Shown in pieces: positions 16,100-23,961 of a stretch of 64,000 nucleotides of DNA. This stretch comes from Danxiaibacter sp048498555. Its GTDB lineage: Bacteria; Bacteroidota; Bacteroidia; Chitinophagales; Chitinophagaceae. Each line of letters begins with the position of its first letter. Position 1 is the stretch's first letter. The stretch is from the NCBI GenBank assembly GCA_048498555.1, contig JBEHXT010000010.1:124001-188000 (forward strand), written 5' to 3'. The notes under the pieces are model-generated. The model worked only from the letters and a program-made list of their open reading frames with translations, was not told the origin of the DNA and ran no database searches. Position numbers and translations under genes: made by a program.

Positions 16100-17212
16100 A
16101 TGGACAATAACAAACTTGGCACAAAGCCACATTATCAAATTTTAGATGGACTTCGGGGTGTAGCAGCTATTATCGTGGTATTCTTTCACCTTGCCGAGCC
16201 ACTTTCAACCAACCATCTCGACAACGTTGTAAATCATGGCTACCTGGCGGTTGATTTCTTCTTTCTCTTATCAGGTTTTGTAATCGGTTATGCATACGAC
16301 GACAGATGGAACAAATTAACCATCAGCGGCTTTCTACGTCGCCGCTTCGAGCGCCTGCAACCACTCGTTGTATTGGGCATGACGCTCGGTGCCATAACCT
16401 TTTATTTTACCGATTCAACTATATGGCCACATATCCATACTGTTCCGGCATGGAAGCTGACCATCGTTATGCTGATAGGTTATACGCTTATACCCATTCC
16501 GCTTTCTATGGATATACGCGGCTGGGAAGAAATGCATCCACTCAATAGTGTTGGCTGGTCATTATTTTTCGAATACATAGCCAATATTCTCTATGCGCTG
16601 GGACTAAGAAAATTATCTAACAAAGCTTTGGCTTGTTTTGTAGTACTGGCTGGTGCTGTGCTTTTGCATTTTGCTGTTACCAACACTAACGGAGACGTTA
16701 CCGGCGGCTGGACGCTTAATGCTGAACATATGCGTGTTGGGATAACGCGTACAATATTTCCATTTTTTGCCGGTTTGCTTTTGTCGCGGGTAGCACGGCC
16801 CACGCGTATCAAAAATGCATTCTTATGGTGCAGCCTGTTGATTGCGGCTGTGTTGCTTATGCCAAGAATAGGCAGCGCAGCACATCTCTGGATGAATGGT
16901 TTGTACGAAGCTTTTTGTATAATTATTGTCTTTCCACTAATTGTATATATTGGCGCAAGTGGTGTGCTGAGCGGTCAAACGGAAAATAAAATTTGCAAGT
17001 TCCTCGGTAATCTCTCCTACCCCTTATACATGACGCATTATGTGCTTGTCTATTTTTACGTAGCCTGGGTAAGTAATCACAGCGGCATCACCTTATCGCA
17101 GGCGTGGCCATATGCCCTGCTCACCTTTTCAGGCGCTATCGTATTGGCTTATGCAAGTTTAAAGTTGTACGATGAACCGGTAAGAGCCTGGCTACGAAAA
17201 AAATTGAAGTAG
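16100..17212 (+). CDS. Acyltransferase 3 (OafA/YrhL-like) membrane protein
   Basis: 370 residues, about ten membrane helices. The N-terminus has the family signature LDGLRGVAAIIVVFFHL with the conserved R and H, then GYLAVDFFFLLSGFVIGYAY. A later NSVGWSLFFEYIANILYAL and GNLSYPLYMTHYVLVYFY match other conserved blocks. These proteins transfer acetyl or other acyl groups to extracellular sugars, lipids or antibiotics. The target is unknown and no sugar-biosynthesis genes lie nearby. Confidence 0.85.
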   Translation: MDNNKLGTKPHYQILDGLRGVAAIIVVFFHLAEPLSTNHLDNVVNHGYLAVDFFFLLSGFVIGYAYDDRWNKLTISGFLRRRFERLQPLVVLGMTLGAITFYFTDSTIWPHIHTVPAWKLTIVMLIGYTLIPIPLSMDIRGWEEMHPLNSVGWSLFFEYIANILYALGLRKLSNKALACFVVLAGAVLLHFAVTNTNGDVTGGWTLNAEHMRVGITRTIFPFFAGLLLSRVARPTRIKNAFLWCSLLIAAVLLMPRIGSAAHLWMNGLYEAFCIIIVFPLIVYIGASGVLSGQTENKICKFLGNLSYPLYMTHYVLVYFYVAWVSNHSGITLSQAWPYALLTFSGAIVLAYASLKLYDEPVRAWLRKKLK

Positions 17213-17595
17213 CGAAAAGGAAAGTATTCATTTTTTTTCCGGCGGTGCCGCAATTTATTCTTTAAGGTATTAGCGTAACAGCTTTCCTTGTAAGCCAGAA
17301 AACCTGGCAACCGAGCAATGGGCGCATGGTCGCAAATACCCCTTCAAATGACGCCTTCGCACCCCCTAAAAAATGCCGTGAAAAGTATTTTTGTTTTCAT
17401 AAAATATTACGGCAAATGAAAACGGTAGAATTATTTCAATTCGAATTATTGGCCGGAGTAAATCTGCTGCCTGTTTCGAAATTCCCTTGCAACAAAAATA
17501 TTACACACAAAATGATGAGTGAAAATATGCGTCATGGCGATAGGTTATGCTATTGCTTAAGGGACCAATTGAACATAATTGCATAAATCATTTCG
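17213..17595. other. Gene-poor spacer
   Basis: An 86-codon frame (17326-17586) covers most of this gap but has no recognisable pattern, a Cys-rich improbable composition and no regulatory signal, so it is not called as a gene. A short imperfect hairpin (GCGG/CCGC near 17242) follows the acyltransferase and is too weak to call a terminator. Confidence 0.3.
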
Positions 17596-18354
17596 ATGAA
17601 ATCGATGAAACTTCTTTTAACTTCTTCAGGTATTAGCAACAAGAGCATTAATAATGCATTGGTTGAACTTCTGGGCAAGCCGATTACCGAAGCTAACGCA
17701 CTTTTTGTTCCAATAGGCGTATACCCGTTTCGGTTTGGCCAGCGTTACGCCTGGAATCCTATCAGTGGGGAAGCCGCATCACGCATGTGCCAACTGGGTT
17801 GGAAGTCGATGGGGATACTGGAATTGAGTGTACTCCCCAGCATCAGTAAAGAGAAGTGGCTACCGTCGCTCGAAGAAGCTGATGCACTGCTTGTATGGGG
17901 TGGCGACCCACTTTTTATCAGCTATTGGATGCAGGAATCGGGGCTTACCACCCTCCTGCCTTTACTTAGCAAGCTGGTTTACGTGGGTGTTAGCGCAGGC
18001 AGCATTGCCGTTGCCTCCATTTTTGCTGAGACCTATAGCGCTGACCGCTCCTGCGCTGGCAGCCCTTTAACATCTGAGGTAATCGTTTTTAGTTCGCCTA
18101 AAGGGGAATTCTGTAGCACGCTTATTACAGCAAACGGCATGGGGTTAACTGATTTCTCGATTATACCGCATTTTGAAAATAAGAATCACCAGGACGCCTC
18201 TTCTGCCAATGCAGAAAAGTGGGCATCCAGGCTTTCTGTGCCGGTGTATGCTATTGACGATGATACTGCCATTAAGGTTGACGATGGCTCAGTAGAAGTC
18301 ATTTCAGAAGGGCAATGGAAGTTGTTTACGCCATTTACAACAAGCCACAATTGA
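17596..18354 (+). CDS. Peptidase S51 / dipeptidase E-like protein
   Basis: 252 residues; ATG 17605 (MKLLLTSSGISNKSI) is an equally possible start. The fold is that of class I glutamine-amidotransferase-like serine peptidases. LLVWGGDPLFISYWM provides the GGxP/N loop and YVGVSAGSIAVA the nucleophile elbow with Ser. DFSIIPHFENKNH has the His region, and VYAIDDDTAIKV the acidic partner region. Dipeptidase E cleaves Asp-X dipeptides. Here the catalytic parts are present, but substrate specificity is not certain. Cytoplasmic. Confidence 0.82.
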   Translation: MKSMKLLLTSSGISNKSINNALVELLGKPITEANALFVPIGVYPFRFGQRYAWNPISGEAASRMCQLGWKSMGILELSVLPSISKEKWLPSLEEADALLVWGGDPLFISYWMQESGLTTLLPLLSKLVYVGVSAGSIAVASIFAETYSADRSCAGSPLTSEVIVFSSPKGEFCSTLITANGMGLTDFSIIPHFENKNHQDASSANAEKWASRLSVPVYAIDDDTAIKVDDGSVEVISEGQWKLFTPFTTSHN

Positions 18355-18579
18355 GATTTGCAACAATTGGTTTGTTATTACGCTCACAGACTTAATAGCA
18401 ATCGACTGCAAATGTTTTATAGTTTCGGTTTTCGACACGACAGTCAGTTTTTAGCTTTTAGTTACTAACTTCAACATTAGTAATTCTAACCGGCGGGACA
18501 ACTGGCGCATAATTAACGAATGTCCGCGCAGCCCGAAGCTACAGACATAGGTGCAATGCTTTAAACATGAAGTGGATCT
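18355..18579. repeat. Spacer with TTCAACATTAGTAATTCTAA
   Basis: TTCAACATTAGTAATTCTAA (18470-18489) closely matches TTCAACTTTACTAATTCTAT (10801-10820). Both lie in spacers between unrelated genes. No other signal was recognised. Confidence 0.45.
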
Positions 18580-19011
18580 ATGAACATACAAGAACAAATT
18601 AAACAGTATATCGAGAGCCAGCCTGAAGCAAAGCGCGGTGACATGCAAGCGCTGCATCGGAAAATACTGCAGATAATGCCAGCTTGTAAATTATGGTTCC
18701 TGGATGGCAAAAACAGCGATAATAAAATTGTTTCGAATCCCAATATTGGATACGGTGCTTACATCATAAAATATGCCGATGGAAAAACAAAGGAGTTTTA
18801 TCAAATTGGCATGAGTGCAAACAGTACCGGCATCTCGGTATATATACTTGGCATTAAAGATAAAAAATACTTAGCCGAGGCATATGGAAACAAACTCGGC
18901 AAGGCTAGCGTGAGCGGATATTGTATTAAGTTCAAAACGCTGAAAGATATAGATATTGATACTCTTGAAGCGGCAATACGATATGGAGCAGAGGCTTCGC
19001 TCGGGGAATAG
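18580..19011 (+). CDS. DUF1801 domain protein
   Basis: 143 residues, cytoplasmic. The pattern fits DUF1801 (YdhG-like): an N-terminal helix QIKQYIESQPEAKRGDMQALHRKILQ (read in parts), a strand with LWFLDGKN, GYGAYIIKYADG, FYQIGMSAN and a final IDIDTLEAAIRYG helix. Frataxin-like folds are known in the family, but no biochemical role is established. Stand-alone gene. Confidence 0.78.
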   Translation: MNIQEQIKQYIESQPEAKRGDMQALHRKILQIMPACKLWFLDGKNSDNKIVSNPNIGYGAYIIKYADGKTKEFYQIGMSANSTGISVYILGIKDKKYLAEAYGNKLGKASVSGYCIKFKTLKDIDIDTLEAAIRYGAEASLGE

Positions 19012-19087
19012 TATATAATCTGGGCGAAAGGCAAATTGGAAACTTAACCAGTCAGCACATACTTGATCATCCATCTAAACAAAAAAA

Positions 19088-19672
19088 ATGAGAAAGCTAA
19101 TTGCAGCTATCAACATGACGATTGACGGTTTTTGCGACCATACTGTAATCAGTCCTGACGAAGAAATACATGACCATTACACTGATCTGTTAAATAGCGG
19201 AGGTGCTATTCTATATGGACGCACAACATACCAACTTATGGAATACTGGCAGCCTTTTGTAAAAAATCCAACAGGTGAAAAAGCAATGGATGATTTTGCA
19301 ATTGCCATAGATAAGATTCCTAAAATCGTTTTTTCGCACACGTTGAAAAATATAGAATGGGAAAGCACAAAGCTGGCTACAAAAAGCCTTGAGGAAGAAG
19401 TTTTAGAACTTAAGCAACAACCGGGCAGAGACGTTTTTGTTGGCAGCCCTGGTTTGATTGTGCAGCTTACGAATTTGAATTTAATAGACGAATTCCAACT
19501 TTGCATTCATCCCGTAATAGCAGGAAAAGGTTTGCCACTATTTAAAAACATGAACGAAAAGATTATTCTTAAGCTTGTAAAAACAAAAACTTTCGGTTCT
19601 GGGGCTGTAATACATTACTATGAACCAACAAACAATACCGATGACAGTAGTAATACAATAGACGGTTTATGA
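19088..19672 (+). CDS. Dihydrofolate-reductase-like (RibD C-terminal) protein
   Basis: 194 residues of the RibD-C/DHFR fold: MRKLIAAINMTIDGFCDH opening, GGAILYGRTTYQLMEYW (NADPH-binding GRxTY), KIVFSHTLKNIEW, GRDVFVGSPGLIVQL and IHPVIAGKGLPLF. Stand-alone members such as YyaP/YwjB have unproven reductase roles. The stop overlaps the next gene (ATGA). A second member lies at 26157; the two share layout and length, but their sequences differ clearly, so they are not a recent duplication. Confidence 0.85.
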   Translation: MRKLIAAINMTIDGFCDHTVISPDEEIHDHYTDLLNSGGAILYGRTTYQLMEYWQPFVKNPTGEKAMDDFAIAIDKIPKIVFSHTLKNIEWESTKLATKSLEEEVLELKQQPGRDVFVGSPGLIVQLTNLNLIDEFQLCIHPVIAGKGLPLFKNMNEKIILKLVKTKTFGSGAVIHYYEPTNNTDDSSNTIDGL

Positions 19673-20115
19673 CGACAAAAAATATACTTCCTTATTTTAG
19701 CCTCCCGCTCATTTTCATTACAGCGCTACGCTGCAAAAGCCCTGACAGCTCAACGCCTCAAAAAGAGATGTACAAGTCTGTCTATATTCATCAATTCAGA
19801 TTAACCTATTTCCGGCAAATGCTCATCAAAAGTTACAATAATTCTAATGCTGTTCGGGAAATTATAGATAACGACCATAGTGGTTTTACCGAGCCAATCT
19901 TAACAGTGGAAGATGACAAGCTGATAGACAGTTTAACGACACTCGACAATGATAAAATGACAATAGATTCCACAGAAGGAAACAGAAGAGCAGAAGGCGC
20001 GGAAGCCAAAAGGTCTTTAAGCTTTATTCTGGATAAACTTAGCAGCAGGTGGCTCGACAGTTTAGCCGATGCCAGATACAAAGCTTCAGGAGTTGAGGAC
20101 TTTTATCACAACTAA
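19669..20115 (+). CDS. Putative lipoprotein of unknown function
   Basis: 148 residues, starting on the ATGA overlap with the DHFR-like gene, so translated with it. The N-terminus is hydrophobic and ends in ITALRCKS, an imperfect lipobox with Cys at about residue 22, so membrane anchoring is likely but not sure. The rest is mostly helical and charged, with a polar SLSFILDKLSSRWLDSLAD near the end. No family is recognised. Confidence 0.55.
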   Translation: MTTKNILPYFSLPLIFITALRCKSPDSSTPQKEMYKSVYIHQFRLTYFRQMLIKSYNNSNAVREIIDNDHSGFTEPILTVEDDKLIDSLTTLDNDKMTIDSTEGNRRAEGAEAKRSLSFILDKLSSRWLDSLADARYKASGVEDFYHN

Positions 20116-20203
20116 GTAAACCTCTTCAGCATGGTTTGCGGATATGCTGCCAAAACTCCTTAAATTAGCAAGACGTTTAACCCCAAAACCTAAAACAACC
20201 CAA

Positions 20204-20710
20204 ATGAGTAACAAAATCCTATTTTCCGAAAGACAGAAATTTAAACAATGGTGGCTCTGGTTATTGCTATTGGGCATTAACGGTTTTTTCTTGCTGGGCG
20301 TTTTCAAACAAGTAGTTTATGGACAACAATTTGGCAACAAACCAATGAGCAATGCGGGGCTTTTAATAACTACAGGCCTTACAATACTATTCACCTTATT
20401 GTTCCTCAACTTTCGCCTCGACACATGCATCAGGGAAGACGGAATTTATGTTCGTTTTTTTCCGTTCCACCTAAAATTCAAACATTATGGCTGGGACACA
20501 TTGACTAGATCCTATGTCAGGCAATACTCTGCAATAACTGAATATGGAGGTTGGGGTTTAAAGTTTGGACGAAATGGAAAAGCATTTAACGTGTCAGGCG
20601 ACAAAGGTTTGCAGCTTGAATTTACCAACAACAAGAAACTGCTTATCGGTACAAATAAGCCAGACGAACTAATCGAAACATTGAAAAAAATCGGGCAACA
20701 AAAAGAATGA
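20204..20710 (+). CDS. Membrane protein of unknown function (two helices plus PH-like tail)
   Basis: 168 residues from ATG 20204; the longer frame from 20144 is less likely. Two membrane helices lie at about 18-36 and 58-78, followed by a short beta-rich domain (CIREDGIYVRFFPFHLKFKH, then GWGLKFGRNGKAFNVSG and QLEFTNNKKLLIGTNKPDEL). That domain resembles the PH-like tails of small bacterial membrane proteins. No named family is claimed. Confidence 0.6.
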   Translation: MSNKILFSERQKFKQWWLWLLLLGINGFFLLGVFKQVVYGQQFGNKPMSNAGLLITTGLTILFTLLFLNFRLDTCIREDGIYVRFFPFHLKFKHYGWDTLTRSYVRQYSAITEYGGWGLKFGRNGKAFNVSGDKGLQLEFTNNKKLLIGTNKPDELIETLKKIGQQKE

Positions 20711-20715
20711 ACTAA

Positions 20716-21021
20716 AGCAGGCAAAAGGATGCCACCTATACTTTTCAAATCAATCGTCAACCTGTCAATAGCTTTGATATAAACAATGATGACTTACTAA
20801 CAGGCTTAGACAAATTGTTGACCGCTGGCTTTATAAACAGAGTGATAACCTGTTGCAAAAAAATACAATTGCCCCGATACACCACTTGTTATTTCCTGAT
20901 GAGAAAACAAGGCAACAAAATTGACAATATTTATTTGGATTTGAACTTTGCAGATGAAAGCATTTGCGGCGGGAAAGATTTAAAAATACTGGCGGAAATT
21001 CTTACCATAATTGGAAAATAG
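20716..21021 (+). pseudogene. Gene remnant without a start codon
   Basis: An open frame runs from 20716 to the TAG at 21019-21021 and reads like protein throughout (FDINNDDLLTGLDKLL, then IDNIYLDLNFADESICGG). It has no in-frame ATG before the middle; the first usable codon is TTG 20815. No upstream promoter was seen. It is most likely the tail of a gene whose start is lost. Function unknown. The remaining bases to 21083 show nothing. Confidence 0.3.
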
Positions 21022-21083
21022 ATTGGTCGCCATGACAAAAACGTTATCTTCCCTTTTAATAATTTACATTGAAAAACCATTAG

Positions 21084-21809
21084 ATGTTCAGGCACCAGGG
21101 AAAGACGCGGACTTTAAGCCATAATCTTCGCATTGCTTCACTACTTTCTTTCATTGCAGGAATTGTGAACGTTGTTGGCTTTCTGGCGGTGCAACGATTA
21201 ACCACAAATGTTACCGGCCATTTCGCATACTTCATGGAAGAAGTGATCAAAATGAATTTCTTGGACGGCTTTGTTTATTTTCTTTACATACTGTTTTTCT
21301 TTTTTGGTTCGTTTGCCTCCAACTTTATTATTGAATCGGTTTCAAGAAGAAGCGAACGTTACATGTATACAGTACCTGTTGTTATTGAATGTGTAATCCT
21401 ATTTATAATCGGTAGCTGGAGCCCCGGCTTGATCACTGAATATCCCAATATCATTGCCTTCAGCCTGCTGTTTGCCATGGGGCTTCAAAACTCCCTGGTA
21501 ACAACTATTTCGAATGCCAATGTAAGGACGACCCACTTAACAGGCTTGTTTACTGATCTCGGTATTGAGTTATCTCAACTCTTTTTTTTCAGGTCCCAGG
21601 ACAATAAAAAAGTGCTTATCTCCTCCATAAAACTTCGTTTGACAATCATCTCCTTTTTTTTCGCAGGCGGAATAATTGGCGGCGTTGCTTATTCCAGGTT
21701 TGGCATCGCCATTCTAATGCTCGCTTCCGGATTGCTACTACTTGGGCTTGTTTACGATAGTATTAAATTCCGATTGATTTTGTTGCGTCGGAAAATGAAG
21801 GCTGAATAG
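21084..21809 (+). CDS. YoaK/DUF1275 membrane protein
   Basis: 241 residues with six predicted membrane helices. The family pattern is clear: SFIAGIVNVVGFLAVQRLTT with the conserved N, NVTGHFAYFMEE, FFGSFASNFIIE and the central GLQNSLVTTISNANVRTTH followed by LTGLFTDLGIELSQL. These are inner-membrane proteins of unknown transport role. Stand-alone gene on the + strand. Confidence 0.87.
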   Translation: MFRHQGKTRTLSHNLRIASLLSFIAGIVNVVGFLAVQRLTTNVTGHFAYFMEEVIKMNFLDGFVYFLYILFFFFGSFASNFIIESVSRRSERYMYTVPVVIECVILFIIGSWSPGLITEYPNIIAFSLLFAMGLQNSLVTTISNANVRTTHLTGLFTDLGIELSQLFFFRSQDNKKVLISSIKLRLTIISFFFAGGIIGGVAYSRFGIAILMLASGLLLLGLVYDSIKFRLILLRRKMKAE

Positions 21810-21878
21810 GGAAAAGGCTTACTAAATTGAACGTTCTTTTGACATTACTCACAACCATAAAAAACAACAGTTCGAAAA

Positions 21879-22493
21879 ATGTATATTCCAAAAGCAAATC
21901 AATTTACTGACAAGGATGAAATTATTGAGTTCATGAAACGGTTTAGTTTTGCAACAATTATTACAGCAACAGACAATTTACCTATTGCAACACATTTACC
22001 ATTTCTTATTAGCGAGGAAAATGAACACATTATTTTGACTTCACATTTTGCGAGGGCTAATCCACAATGGAAAGATATTGAAATTAATAAAGTGTTAGTC
22101 ATATTTAGCGAACCCCACGCTTACATCTCGCCTAAACATTATGACAATGAACGAAATGTACCAACTTGGAATTATGTTTCAGTTCATGCTTATGGACAAG
22201 GAAAAATAATTTCGGATACGGATAAAGTAATTGAACTGCTTGAACGTACTATTAACAATTACGAAGCAGCATACAAACAACAGTGGGATAGCTTTCCTGT
22301 GGATTATAAATTAAACCTTTCGGCAGGCATCGTAGCATTTGATATAATTGTCACAGATTTACAGGCAAAGAAGAAGTTGAGCCAAAACAGATCAGCAAAT
22401 GAGCAGCAAAAGATTATACATTCACTTACCAATAGTGAGGACACAAATGAACAGCTGATTGCCTTTTACATGAAGCAGCATCAATTAAAATAG
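21879..22493 (+). CDS. FMN-binding negative transcriptional regulator (PaiB family)
   Basis: 204 residues. The flavin-reductase-like split-barrel pattern of PaiB is present: MYIPKANQFTDKDEIIEFM, LPIATHLPFLI, TSHFARANPQWKDI, SEPHAYISPKHY and VPTWNYVSVHAYG. In Bacillus, PaiB acts with the acetyltransferase PaiA in control of sporulation and degradative enzymes. No paiA lies next to it here, so it may be only an FMN-binding protein. Cytoplasmic. Confidence 0.85.
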   Translation: MYIPKANQFTDKDEIIEFMKRFSFATIITATDNLPIATHLPFLISEENEHIILTSHFARANPQWKDIEINKVLVIFSEPHAYISPKHYDNERNVPTWNYVSVHAYGQGKIISDTDKVIELLERTINNYEAAYKQQWDSFPVDYKLNLSAGIVAFDIIVTDLQAKKKLSQNRSANEQQKIIHSLTNSEDTNEQLIAFYMKQHQLK

Positions 22494-22677
22494 CAAACCG
22501 GGCACACAACCAGGTGCTACCGTAGCAGCTTTGCTGCGATGTTATTTTGAGAGACACGGTACATTCTGCATTTTTTTGAAATTTCACCGCTAGCTGCGAT
22601 TGCATTTGTCAACTCATTTTTGGAATATTATTAAACATTAGCTTTTACAAGTCCTTTACAAACCGACATACTAAACA

Positions 22678-23325
22678 ATGATTAAGAAATATTCAGTTTT
22701 AATAGGAATAATCATTTCCTTGATTCTACTGATAATAGCAACCTCCATTTACCCCGGTGGCTCAATATATGATAGTAGTTCTAAAGGCTTTGACTGGACA
22801 GGGAACTTCATAAGTAACCTGTTTGCACCATACGCATTAAATGGCGCTGAAAACCCTTCCAGGATTTGGGCGTACCTGGGTATGATTAACCTTCCTGTTT
22901 GCTATGCATTTTTTTTCATCCATATGTCAAAAAAGATTCCTGAAAAAAATGCAACTTATATCTTACAATATGGAGGCGCAGCTAATATCCTGTCTATGCT
23001 TTTAATCGTAACGCCTTTGCATGACCTGATGCTAAACGTATCCGTCTCTTTGTTCTGGACATGTATAGTTGTTATAACAGTCTACATTCTTAAGACAAAA
23101 CTTCAGTTGTTTAAAGTCTGTTGCGTAAGTTGCCTGCTGATTTTTTATTACAGTATATATTTATGGGCAATTAGCGATTGGAGGTTATTGCCCTTGATAC
23201 AGAAAGTAAATCTGGCCACTTCAACATTACTCATTTTGGGCCTGGAGTATTTTACCAAAAAGGAAGATTTTGCGCATATAAAACCACGAAACCGCCGCAA
23301 GGCAAAAGCTGCCGGCCGCACATAA
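22678..23325 (+). CDS. Integral membrane protein of unknown function
   Basis: 215 residues with about six membrane helices: 6-25, 61-82, 97-114, 118-135, 143-163 and 177-190. A conserved-looking loop after the first helix holds GFDWTGNFISNLFAP, a pattern (W.NF.SDL) found in DUF998-like proteins, so that superfamily is a possibility. The C-terminus is basic (RNRRKAKAAGR), suggesting a cytoplasmic tail. No partner gene nearby. Confidence 0.55.
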   Translation: MIKKYSVLIGIIISLILLIIATSIYPGGSIYDSSSKGFDWTGNFISNLFAPYALNGAENPSRIWAYLGMINLPVCYAFFFIHMSKKIPEKNATYILQYGGAANILSMLLIVTPLHDLMLNVSVSLFWTCIVVITVYILKTKLQLFKVCCVSCLLIFYYSIYLWAISDWRLLPLIQKVNLATSTLLILGLEYFTKKEDFAHIKPRNRRKAKAAGRT

Positions 23326-23390
23326 GATGTTTAGCAAAGCTTCTTCAAGCCTGAACATTGGCAGCAGTGTCTCAGATACCCTACATTTAA

Positions 23391-23789
23391 TTACATCCCT
23401 TCTTCCAGCAACAGCACATTAAATCTATGGCCATCGGGGTCGGCAAACGCAAAACCATAATAGTTGTTTTCATCTCTTCCTACCTCGTGCAAAATGCTGC
23501 CGCCAGCGTTTTTAACGTTCTCTGCCCACGCTTTTACCTCCGCTTCTGTTTCTGCAGAAAGTGTGAAAATAATTTCGCTGGTAGTTTGTGGCCCAGGCTT
23601 TAAATATTCATCTATCTGTGATCCCTGTTCAAAAAAATGGATCACAAAATCATCGTCACCAAAGAGATAACTGGCTAACTGAGGATAGCTGTTTGTCCCA
23701 TTGGGCGTAAATCCTAACTGCGTATAAAATTGATTGGTACGTTTTACGTCTTTCACACTAAAATTGGCCCATATTTTTTTCGATTTCAT
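23391..23789 (-). CDS. VOC-superfamily (glyoxalase / extradiol-dioxygenase-like) protein
   Basis: 132 residues, the only gene on the minus strand in the first 37 kb. Single VOC module: KIWANFSVKDVKRTNQFYTQ, LGFTPNG, then DFVIHFFEQGSQI with a His metal ligand region, a second half AEVKAWAENVKNAGGSIL and FAFADPDGHRFNVLLLE, the typical closing strand with DPDGH. Probable small-molecule binding or metal-dependent lyase role. Its opposite orientation breaks the otherwise uniform direction. Confidence 0.82.
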   Translation of the reverse strand: MKSKKIWANFSVKDVKRTNQFYTQLGFTPNGTNSYPQLASYLFGDDDFVIHFFEQGSQIDEYLKPGPQTTSEIIFTLSAETEAEVKAWAENVKNAGGSILHEVGRDENNYYGFAFADPDGHRFNVLLLEEGM

Positions 23790-23961
23790 ACTGTTGAGTT
23801 TCGGTTTAATATACAGTAATCACGCCAATATATTATGTCAAACGGCCACAAGAAACAAAAGAATAAAACATTAATTTAGCCTCGGCGCCCACTGACCCAA
23901 AGCTATTGCCTCGCATCGATGCAGTAGGCCGAACGTCAGGCAAATTGTTAACTGCTGCCAA

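Noticed and set aside
17326..17586. 86-codon + strand frame before the peptidase S51 gene
   Set aside because: No promoter, no recognisable motif and an unlikely composition. It is treated as spacer.
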